Assembly (NCBI GenBank): GCA_914767715.1
Contig: OU612072.1
Location: 11,036,001-11,100,000 of the forward strand
Length of the DNA stretch: 64,000 nt
From: Membranipora membranacea
Lineage: Eukaryota; Bryozoa; Gymnolaemata; Cheilostomatida; Membraniporidae
Direction: 5' to 3'
Position 1 is the stretch's first letter, and each line of letters opens with the position of its first letter. The notes beneath the pieces are model-generated. The model searched no databases and had not been told where the DNA came from. It saw only the letters and a list, made by a program, of their open reading frames with translations. Positions 34,001 through 43,902 of this stretch are shown here, piece by piece. Both the position numbers and the translations under genes were made by a program.

Positions 34001-37000
34001 GTCAAACTTCTGACAAATATACCAGGTATATGATTATTTCACCTATGGATGCTGATTTCGTTTATGCTTTCAAACTGATCAAGTAACCATGAGAATTAAG
34101 CTGAGCGGCAAAAACATCTGCTCTGGTCAGAATCAATAAAAAGTCATGAATCAACCAAACACAAAACCTTCTCATTTTTTCCCTAAACTTTTGCACGTTA
34201 TTGAAAATGGATGATACTGGCTGCAAATAAAATAGTGTATACATCTATTTTCTGGAAACACCCTTATAGGCCAGAAGCAGCCTAGCTCTAAGTGCTCTAA
34301 AAAAAAATGGCACGGACAATTTTTGATGGCAGGAAAAAAACAAGTGTTTCTAGGGTAAAAAAGTGTGCTGAATCCAAAAATGAGGGTGTACCCGGTTGTA
34401 GCGGTCATATTCAGCGGCAGCGTGGCAGTATATGGCAGCATATCACAAATTTTCAATAAATTGCATTTAGTTAGTAAAGATTGTAGTGTTTGTTACAGCC
34501 AACAGAGAACAAGAATATATATGTTTCTAGGGTAAAAAAGTGTGCTGAATCCAAAAATGAGGGTGTACCCGGTTGTATTGGTCATTGTCAGCGACAGCGC
34601 GGCAGCATATGCCACATCTTTTACAAATTCTCATTTAGTTAGTTAAAATTGTAGTGTTTGATACAGTCAACGGTCAACAGAGAACAAGAATAAAATGATT
34701 CTAGAGTAAAAAAAGTGTGCTGAATCCAAAAATGAGGGTGTACCTGGTTGTAGCGGTCGTCATCAGCGGCAGCGTGGCAGTATATGGCAGCATGTCCCAA
34801 AATTTTCAACCAAGTGATTTCAGTTAGTGAATATTTTAGTGTTTGATACAGCCAACAGAGAACAAGAATATATATGTTACTAGGGTAAAAAAGGGTGCTG
34901 AATTAAAAAATGAGGGTGTACCCGGTTGTATCAGTCATTGTCAGCGGCAGCAAATCCGACTTTTTTTTACAAATTCGCTTCTACTTAGTGAAAATTGTGG
35001 CAATTGATACAGTCAACGGTCAACAGAGAACAAGATTAATATGTTTCTAGTGTAAAAAAGTGTGCTGAATCCAAAAATGAGGGTGTACCTCGTTGTAGGG
35101 GTCGTCATCAGCGGCAGCGTGGCAGTATATGGCAGCATGTCCCAAAATTTTCAACCAAGTGATTTCAGTTAGTGAATATTTTAGTGTTTGATACAGCCAA
35201 CAGAGAACAAGAATATATATGTTTCTAGGGTAAAAAAGGGTGCTGAATTCAAAAATGAGGGTGTACCCAGTTGTATCAGTCATTGTCAGCGGCAGCGTGG
35301 GAGCAAATCCGACTTTTTTTTACAAATTCGCTTCTACTTGGTGAAAATTGTGGCATTTGATACAGTCAACGGTCAACAGAGAACAAGATTAATATGTTTC
35401 TAGTGTAAAAAAGTGTGCTGAATCCAAAAATGAGGGTGTACCTGGTTGTAGGGGTCATCATCAGAGGCAGCGTGGCAGTATATGGCAGCATGTCCCAAAA
35501 TTTTCAACCAAGCGCTTTTAGTTAGTGAATATTTTAGTGTTTGATACAGCCAACAGAGAACAAGAATATATATGTTTCTAGGGTAAAAAAGGGTGCTGAA
35601 TTCAAAAATGAGGGTGTACCCAGTTGTATCAGTCATTGTCAGCGGCAGCGTGGGAGCAAATCCGATTTTTTTTTACAAATTCGCTTCTACTTAGTGAAAA
35701 TTGTGGCATTTGATACAGTCCACGGTCAACAGAGAACAAGATTAATATGTTTCTAGTGTAAAAAAAGTGTGCTGAATGAGGGTGTTCCCGGTTATAGTGG
35801 TCATCATCAGCGGCAGCGTGGCAGTATATGACAGCATATCCCAAATTATTCAATAAAGAGCTTTAAGTTAGTGAAGATTTTAGTGTTCGATACAGCCAAC
35901 AGAGAACGAGAATATAAATGTGTCTAGGGTAAAAAAGGGTGCTGAATTAACAAATAAGGGTGTACCCGGTTGTATCAGTCATTGTCAGCGGCAGCATCTC
36001 ACAAATTTTTCACAAAATCACTTTTAGTTAGTGAAAATTGTAGTATTTGTTACAGTCAACAAGAACTTTTATTATTTGGTTACTCATTTTCCTCATCCTC
36101 ATCATCCTCGTCTCCGCCAGCCTCCTCCTCCTCATCAAGACTGTTCTCTCTGAAAGCTGTATTTGCAGCTTGATTCAAAGCAAGTGCTGTTTCGAGCCTA
36201 ATAATTGAGTCATAGCTGCAAGAATGACCAAATCCATGAATAAGTTTGGCTAGCAATTTAGACCCAGTCATATGCCTCACTGTTAGGCCGATGGCTAAAG
36301 ACTTAGGAGTAACAGCAGCACCTTTGGAGCTTAGCTGTACAATGTCTTGGGCTAAGCTGAGAATTTTTAGGCGAACAGAGGCGTCCAAATTATAGTAGGT
36401 GTTCCAGTCACAGACCACATCAGCATGACCTGTCATCATAGCTAGAAAATTAAATAGTGGTGGCGGAACAAATTCGACACAGGCCTCAGCGTTAAGATTG
36501 TCTGCAGTAGTTGGCCAGGGGATCTCGACTTTTTTGGTTTGATCTATATACAAACGGTGTGAAATTGCTGCCTGATTGAGTTGATATTGATTGGATTGGG
36601 TCACACTATTGAAAGGGATTTCATCATCACATGAGCTGGCAGTGTCAACCTCGCTCAAGAGGCTGGATGTGTTTGTGAGTACTGATGTATCAGTCACTAA
36701 ATCAGTCAAAACTGCATTGCTGCTCGTCACTATTTCACCATGAGAGGGATCAGAGGCTTGATGAAAACTAAGGCGGCCTTTAAACTCTCTCTTCAGGCGG
36801 TAGACACAAGCTTTTCGGCTGTAAAAAGATGATAGTTTTGTCTGAAAGCACAATACATGTTAGTCCGAGGAAGAAAAAGATTTTGACATAACTTTTCATA
36901 TTTTTTTAATTAATCCTAATCTAACAAGGCCAAAGTTTGATCAATGCATTTGAGTGTTCTCAAAACGGCAGGTTGATAATGCTTGCACAATGCAACTTCA

Positions 37001-40000
37001 ACCTGGGAACCCCAGTCTCGCAAGATTTCATCGCCCTGATCTCACTGGGAATTCCAGGAAATTGCATTGTGGGATACTAGTATATATAAATATATATCAT
37101 AGTCTTACCTGGTCTCATCTTCTCTGTTATCTCTACGTAGTTTATTATATAAGCCAAGTAAATCAGATACGGTGTAAGAACCCTTCTCGCGCCCTATCTT
37201 TGAGCTAACCAGGTCCTCAAATTGTCGCCATGATGCAGATCTCACAAAGCGAGCTTTTGATTTAGATCTAAAACAATTGGTATAACAATTTTACAGCACT
37301 TCATATAAACTCATCTCTACTCCCAAGTGAACTTGTTAACAATTTTCAAAGAGGGACAGCATAGGAATGTAACACACATAATGTTGAGCCAGACAAATGA
37401 CAATGATAAGTGGCAAACAGATTTTATAGTTTTTACCTGAGCTGGTTCGTAACAGTTGTGATATAATTCTTGTAGCATGCACGATGATATCTCATTTCAT
37501 GGGCAACAGGATCTCCTAACTGAAAACTTGACAACAGCTTTGTGTCATTCTTGGCTTCTGCGGCAGGAAGTAAACCCCCTAAATAGAAGGATAATATTTT
37601 TGAAAGCTGGCTCTCTCACTGATATATCATTCGCCTCCAGATAGTTATGATTGATGCAGCTTAGATCATACAACACATGTAATTGAAAAAGTTCCCTCAA
37701 TTAATCAACAATTCAACCCTACAGAGTCTGCAGAAGGCAGAATCAAACCTGAGATTATGGTGTAGCAGTTTATTGTACTTACCAGCATCTAAAGTCTCAG
37801 CTCTAGAGGTCGGTGTTTCTTGCGGTTTTTGTACTTCTCCTTATTACATATGACACAGGTAGAAGAGAATGTCTGAGGCTTACTAGTACTCGGTTCTGAA
37901 GACCTGAGTTTCTTTGGGCTCGGCAAATTGGCTCCATCCTCATTCTTAAAAACAGGATATTATTAGAGCAGGGTTAATGAGTAGCAATTACAAGGGTCAA
38001 TCAATCAAGACTGAAAAAAATTGAAGGCATCTCAGATTTTCCAACCATGATTTAATTCAGTGTTGTGATCATTCTGTGATAAATAATAGAGTTCTATCAA
38101 GGAGTAAAAGTCTTTTACTCCTTGATAGAACTCTCTTATTTATCACAGAATGATCTTCTTGGCCCAAACACTATCTCTGACTGAGAGCAACGTCACACAA
38201 AGTTTAATATCGGTTCAAACAAAGCAACACAAGGTGGTCTTCCATACAGCACCGTGGTCATCAATTAATACCTTGAGAGTAAATCCTGAATCATGAGCAT
38301 GTTCTATACATACCTTTCTCTTCATGGCACTTTCTTTGGCTCTTTCTAGCTTGGATTTAGACAATCTGAACATACAATGACGATGGTATTTATAGGTACT
38401 GCATTCATCTTTCTCATTGTTGTCATTCTCATTGTCAATAGATTTTTGGCAATGAAACATTCCGGCTCTTTCCCAGTTTTCACCCACTCTTTAGCCACAT
38501 ATTTGAGTTCAGCAAGCTTTGAGGCTGACAAAACAACACTCTCGGCTGCTTCATCTACTTTCTCATAGTGAATAATACACTCCATAATGTTAGTCAAAGT
38601 GATACCGACATTTTGTTAGACATGTTCATGCTTCCTTGTATTATGTCATCTGCTAAAGCATGAGAGTTAAGTTTAACAGAGGCTGGGCGTAAGTCAATAG
38701 CACCGTACAAAGATGCATTATTAATATTTGCTATGTCAATGCCAAATTCAAGTTGATGTGATTGAGTATTTTTTAAATAGATTTCTCTATTATCACACTG
38801 ATGATTGGTCCTCTATACAAGTAGGTCAGCTTGAGGATTTATGTTCTCTTCATTTAAATTGAAAACGAATTGCCATTTATTTTCAAAATATGACCACTAC
38901 AACTGGGTACACCCGGTGAATTTTACAGAACATATATTGATGTAGTATAAAAAGTGATCAGAATCCTGCCATCAAATATTGTCCGTGCCATAACAACTTA
39001 GGCTATAGCTGCTTCTGGCCTACTTATGAAAATTGGGTCATCCTATAATCGATCTAGGCTTACCTGTAGGAAACAAGCTGACTGTGTGACCGGGTTGGTG
39101 GTAGTGGTAACCTCCATGGCGCTGCTCTCTGAATCAACACCAGAGGCACTTTGCACGTCAACAGATTGTGCATTTATGTTAGGAACTGGAGATTTCATGT
39201 TTAACTTGGGTGTGCCTTAATATAACATAATTAAAATAAAATAATGATTGAAAATCACAGAGTAGCTTAATATCTACAATTTCATTCTAAGTGACATGGG
39301 ATTTATAAAAATTTTAGCGTGCAAGCCTGCAATGAGACTGTCGGTATTGACGAACTCGAGTCGGTTATTTAAGGGCCACACCGACAGCTCAACACTTCTG
39401 TAATTTACTAGATCAACATATGGAAACATAGGAACAATCAAAGGCCCCCAAATTAAAGTTAGCAAGCTAAAGTTATTTTAAAAAATCTCACTTTTTTCTA
39501 ACTCAGTAACCATTTTAGTATCACATGTAGGAGTTGTAGCCTCTTGTTGACCAACTCCAGACAATCTCCCACTTCTCCGTCGTAGTGAAGATCTTCTGTC
39601 TCCTGAGTCTGCTGAAGGTATGACATCTACCGCAGATGGAGCAACTTGTTTGAGACTAGAAATATATATATAAAGTAATGTGCCACTGTTATCAAATTCA
39701 CTTGGGAAGTCACGCAGATTCTCTGTTATTTTCATCATCGGGAATAAACTCCAAACAAAGAGAGGAGTATTTCAGTGACGATTGGTTACCCATAAAAACT
39801 TTGAGGTTGAATTTGACCAAATATTTTGTTGTAAATCCAGGTGACAACAAAACTTGATGAATTTTGATGTTCTTAGAATTTTGATTGCAGCCACATGGTT
39901 GCTGACGGCAATTTTTATTGAAACTCTTAAGATGTAGGAATTTTACTATAAAGTGTATAGCAATTATATTAGGGTCGCTGTTAATTTGGCTTAGGCAATT

Positions 40001-43000
40001 ATTAGCAGCATTACTACTTATTATTGACAAAGGATGAAATAATCAAAATGATTGAGTCAAAACCTTTTTGTTTTTGACAAGCCTCTATATGAAGTATCAT
40101 TGTCCATTATGTCAGATTTCTATGATTAGCGTAGTTAAAATTTGCTCCATTATTCCAACGCTGGAGTTGCCCCCTTTGCTGACAGCTGTCAGTAAAGGGG
40201 GCAACTCAAACACTGGCAAAATTGATCTAACTTGAGCACATTATACCTTTGATGCCACAGATAGAGTTGGAAATTCTATCATGTAGGGTACCGAAATGTT
40301 ATTTCATAACTAAATTTATCACATCACACATCTAACCTGTTTCTGCTGTTACTCTTAGCTGGAGCTGCAGATTCTGTACCCACCACGGGTAGGTCGTGTA
40401 TATCACTCAACCTCACTTTAGATCTACGGTTAGCGGTACTGAGACTATTAGAAGGTGAGGCACTCGGTGATTCTAATTCATATGTGGTGCTTCGTCTACC
40501 CCGATCATCGACTAAAAAGCAACAAAGAGGATTACATGTGAAAAATTTTCATGTCATGTATTCGGTATGATTGCCGAATTGGAATTTGGAATTATCTATC
40601 TCTGCTGACTAGTTAACTTTTTAACTGGATACCATTCAATCTCATTTGTTTTAACATTACTGTCTGATTTCTGTTTATAATGACCAATAGTGACCATTAT
40701 AATGTGATTCGCCATGGTTGGTCATGATGTATGCTGGCTTGGTTGGGATAAATGGTTGAAAAATAAGGCATCATTGTCCAGATGTTGATGATGGATGTGA
40801 CCCTTGGCCTGCTGAATTATACTATTTCCTATATTGGATCGATCCTGCCATTTAAAAATCCATTAGAAGTGAGAAGCCAACGACTGAAAACTCTGATCAA
40901 ATTTGTTTTGTTTTTCAATCATCCATGAAAGGCTCCAACATAGCAGCGCCAACCCATTGTCTATTTGCCAAATATGGCCATGAGGGTGGAAAGTAATAGC
41001 ATATAAATCTATGTCACTACGATAAGTGCTGCGATTACAGATTTGTAACATCAGTATTATATTCAAACTATCCTATAGAACAAGGGCAAATTAGGAGATG
41101 TATGAAAGGGAGCTTTGTACTGGCGTCCCTTTGCACTCATATTGCCAATGAATAAAAAGTGAGATATCGACTAATGACTGTCATCTGGTGTGAATCACAT
41201 AGCCTACATAAATCCATACTAAGATTGAAACACATAGCAAGCTCACTGACAACTAGCTTGATCTTACTTTCCTGCATTACGAGTCACTGCCTTTCGCTGG
41301 CAACCCTCCGACGACTGAAAGGGAGCAACTACATATACAGGCCACTTGGAACCAAGGGATGGTAGACAAAGCTTGATGAAATTTTGTGTCTTGCTTACCA
41401 ACGACTGGTGACTTTTCAACTACGGGTAGCTCACTTAATGAACTTCTCCTGAATTTTTTAGCCTGAGGACCAGGTGACTTTTCGTGAGTGTCAGATGGGG
41501 ACTCTAACTCATATGTAGCTCTCCGCTTTTGTCGATTGCCGTCTATGATACAAAAAAAGCAGATGAAAATATAGCGATAGTGGTCAGATTACAATGTATG
41601 ATTATAGCCTATGAGAAGAAGGCGATTAAAGCTGTCGATTTTACATGGTGGTGAGATTGTCTATGCCAGCATGTTTGTGTGTCATTTTTGGAGGAGGAGC
41701 CTGATAGAATAAAGAAGCCAGTACCTCTAGGCTCTGTTCATATTTTTGGAAACCCAGTAAAAGCGCAGGTGATGGGTATATTCTACTGCTCAGGCCTATC
41801 TAACTGGAAAATCTTGATACTGATAGTATGATAGGTCCTATATAACTACCCTGGTGGTAGATATTACCTCAAGTATGCCATTATCTCATAGAGTAACAAA
41901 GACTCGGGTCAGAAGTTGGAATTATTACAAATATTGAAACTGAAGTCCTTGAGCTAGCTCAAAATTTGTGTAGCTAATATTCGTACCTGAGTTGGATCTT
42001 GGTGACTCCTCTGAGGTTTCTGCCCCAATATTAGGTAGGTCGGATTCTTTATTCTCTGATATGATCACTTCATCATTTGTGATCTTTATTGAGTTATCCT
42101 GATAAGATTGGTCAGCTGCTTGATTTTGTATTAGTGTACAGGATAATTTAATCTCAGTGTTTGTTGATCCCTGTTCATCACTAGTGGGTAAATTTTTATT
42201 GTGTGTTTGATTATCAGAGTTTAATTGTTGGCTGAGATCAGTATTATCGGCCGGCTCAGCAGACTGGTTATTATCGAGGACAGGTGAGCTGCCGTTTGCG
42301 GTATTAACAGTGACTGCCGCACTGATAGTTGGAGTGCCATGTTTGTTGGGAACCTCATTCTTCTCATGAGTAAGGCTCTCATGCGCGGAACCTTCTTCTG
42401 TTTGACTAAAATCTAAAGGATGAGAGAACAGTCTTGTCAGTTCAAGAAACTTTAGGCCTACAGGTTGAGTTGATTTAAAAAAAAAAAGGAAGGCTCAATG
42501 CTGAGCCCAAACATAATTGAACTGTTAAATTATCCATGTAACTTATGATTGATACACTAGTAACTTTGGACAGTAATTAGTCCATATTGATTCGGGGTAA
42601 CAGGCCTAAGAGTCTTATGCATAGCCTAACTGATTGGATAGTTAAAGACAGACTTACCTGCTTCATCTAAATTATCCTGTTCCGGAGATTCAGAAGACCT
42701 GGCTTCTTCTTGGTTCAGCACCTTGTGGAGCTCTGATCTCAATACAGCAGCCTTCAAGTAAACAAGGACATAATAATAATATTAATCTGCTATCATAGGC
42801 CTACTAAAGGTACACAATGAAGTTGATTACATGATAAAGAATCAACTATCACCAGACCCCATAAATACCAGTAACCATTTAATCCTTTGTAACTGTTCCA
42901 TAGTATTTGTCTTGAGGACAATCAGAATAGAAAGGCTTATATCTTTATCATCTTATAAAGACAGTAGCCTACTAATATAGAACTTGGATAACACAGCAAT

Positions 43001-43469
43001 TACAATGAATATTGAATATCTGAGTGTATAAGATTCATAATGAGTATAAATGATAACCAATGAGATCACCATCTTCAGTGGAATAATGTTGATGAATTTA
43101 TAGATAACAAAAGTGCAAGGCAAAAGTAAGTTGCATCGCTGAAGATACACATTATCAATCAATCATTATCACACAACATGAGGGTTCATTGAAGGGAGTA
43201 AGTGAAGTGAGTAACAATCAATCAAGATATGATTAAAGGTGAAGTACTTTTCCACTACTCTTCTTCCAGTCCTTGTTGGTAGTAGGACTAGTAGTCAAGT
43301 AAGTGACTCTGAGTGAGTGTGAGTTTCTATTTAAGATTTAATTAGTTAGAAGAACTAAGAACTTGAAGATGTATATATTAATGATATAGATCACCTTTTG
43401 GTTAGCTTTTATGCTGTATTTCTTAGCTAGCTTTTGAAGCTGGGCATATTTCATCAAGTCCAAGTCCAT
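29025..43469 (-). CDS. NUSAP1: NUSAP1-like nucleolar and spindle-associated protein, 15 exons
   Basis: Exons: 43395-43469, 42658-42751, 41987-42412, 41399-41542, 40337-40511, 39492-39655, 39064-39215, 33656-33821, 33027-33113, 32507-32639, 31307-31520, 30883-31009, 30283-30474, 29628-29760 and 29025-29109 (TAA). All have GT-AG sites and in-phase joints, giving 788 codons. The N-terminus (MDLDLMKYAQLQKLAKKYSI, then KANQKAAVLRSELHKVL) is the SAP-like start of NUSAP. Exon 10 has FKKLHDKNFSRM, the NUSAP FKxLHExxFxxM motif. Exon 14 has FDIRESLKNKP and KSHKGP, matching FDLxASLxRPxxYxPHKGKL, and the end is basic. NUSAP binds and bundles spindle microtubules. This protein is longer than the ~440-residue vertebrate form because of a Ser/Asn-rich middle. 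Intron 7 holds a large transposon. Confidence 0.9.
33457..33566. repeat. MITE-like long hairpin in NUSAP intron 8
   Basis: agctcagccggctccattgtg...ctatcaacca (33457-33503) pairs with tggttgatagt...caatggatccgtctgagct (33520-33566). The stem is about 47 bp with a few mismatches and the loop is 16 bases. Weaker pairing extends outward by some 20 bases on each side. It is a foldback element with no coding capacity. Confidence 0.75.
34345..36062. repeat. Satellite array, about ten ~175-bp units, partly as 353-bp dimers
   Basis: The marker gtgctg of each unit falls at 34365, 34542, 34717, 34895, 35062, 35240, 35415, 35593, 35769 and 35939, giving spacings of 167-178 bases. Each unit carries tttctag(g/t)gtaaaaaag, tgagggtgtacc, gttgta, a cagcggcagc block and tacag(c/t)caac...agagaacaag. 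Two unit types alternate (gtgtgctgaatcc against gggtgctgaatt), so 35062-35415 and 35415-35769 form near-identical 353-bp dimers, a small higher-order repeat. It is internal to the TIR element and non-coding. Confidence 0.9.
36077..38590 (-). pseudogene. Element-encoded protein of uncharacterised family, degraded and truncated
   Basis: Exons on minus: about 38590-38314, 37944-37793, 37578-37437, 37267-37109 and 36841-36077 (TAA). Features in order: a CIIHYEK start where I expect a Cys pair, KYHRHCMFRL, CVICNKEK, DPVAHEMRYHRACYKNY (likely zinc-binding Cys/His), SWRQFEDLV, then a long last exon with PPPLFNFLAMMTG, LSLAQDIVQLSSKGAAVTPK and SLAIGLTVRHMTGS, ending in a Glu/Asp-rich tail. I recall similar long uncharacterised proteins in coral and mollusc genomes that continue past this point, so the C-terminal half seems lost. 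Frame breaks occur in the first exon (an A run near 38445), in the second (near 37855) and at the last joint. It is probably a transposase-related protein; no catalytic residues are visible. Confidence 0.6.
38067..38155. repeat. Near-perfect 89-bp foldback inside the TIR element
   Basis: gatcattctgtgataaataa...ggagtaaaa pairs with ttttactcc...ttatttatcacagaatgatc around a 3-base centre at 38111. The stem is about 43 bp with only a couple of mismatches. It is a MITE-like foldback between two exons of the element gene. Confidence 0.8.
40164..40207. repeat. 22-bp stem palindrome (gagttgcccccttt family)
   Basis: gagttgccccctttgctgac plus ag (40164-40185) pairs with the following 22 bases to 40207 with one mismatch and no loop. 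Related gagttgc...cccctt sequences occur at 13350, 14160 and 28420, and the right flank (cactggcaaaattgatctaacttgag) is also shared with those sites. It lies in NUSAP intron 5. Confidence 0.7.
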
Positions 43470-43902
43470 CTTTGATCATGTAAATACCCAAGAAGATGTC
43501 AGTACAAAGTTAGTTCCATACTATACTTTCTGCAAATCCATCACTATAAATTCATAAATAACAAAAATATTGTGGCTCAAATCAAATCTAGTGCCAAGTA
43601 TTCTTATTGGCTTAGACACATCAATGAGAAACTTGATTGGGCATACCAAAAGTGAGGTTTCCTTTTGAGAGTAGTTGCCAAGCCTTCCAATATTTCATTC
43701 TGATTGGGCAGAAATTTGTAGACCAAGTTTTACAAATTTAAAGTCTTCAATATGCGGAGGCATTTGCAGAGTCCGTCTATTCAATAAAGCTTCTGTGAAC
43801 ACCTGCTTCCGCCGGCCATTTTGTCTTTGCTGCACAAATAAAATAATTTGTCTAGCCGGTCAAAAACAGTCCAAGGCAAAAACCAAAAAAAGAGAACTGA
43901 AC
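43470..43902. promoter_or_regulatory. Shared head-to-head promoter of NUSAP-like gene and COX5A
   Basis: Only 433 bp separate the two start codons, which face away from each other, so the interval must hold both promoters and 5' leaders. It has CCAAT boxes in either orientation at 43606-43610, 43636-43640, 43687-43691 and 43703-43707. A YY1-like gccattttg lies at 43815-43823, close to the COX5A side. Clustered CCAAT boxes suit both a cell-cycle gene (NF-Y) and a housekeeping gene. Transcription start sites cannot be placed exactly. Confidence 0.55.

Larger units (their letters stand above)
34267..39022. mobile_element. TIR element (4,756 bp) with internal satellite and unfamiliar gene, 4-bp TSD CTTA
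   Basis: The left end TAGGCCAGAAGCAGC (34267 on) is matched perfectly by the reverse complement of the right end (to 39022). The inverted repeat continues imperfectly for about 70 bp, including ggcacggacaat and tttgatggcagga on both sides. CTTA flanks both ends (34263-34266, 39023-39026). Inside, on minus, a degraded multi-exon gene (36077-38590) is followed by ten ~175-bp satellite units. The satellite motif gggtgtaccc(a/g)gttgta also occurs once beside the right TIR (near 38890-38915), so the array grew from the subterminal region. It sits in intron 7 of the NUSAP-like gene. The superfamily was not recognised; Academ is one candidate on 4-bp TSD alone, unverified. Confidence 0.8.

Noticed and set aside
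36080-36120. Acidic tail of the element protein as a functional nuclear acidic domain
   Set aside because: The tail starts where I expect the longer family protein to continue and lies next to the satellite, so a truncation artefact is more likely than a selected domain.
43675-43902. Frame open upstream of the COX5A ATG
   Set aside because: The sequence before 43903 lacks presequence character and lies in the promoter/leader. The ATG at 43903 gives a typical mitochondrial presequence and the expected 154-residue length.
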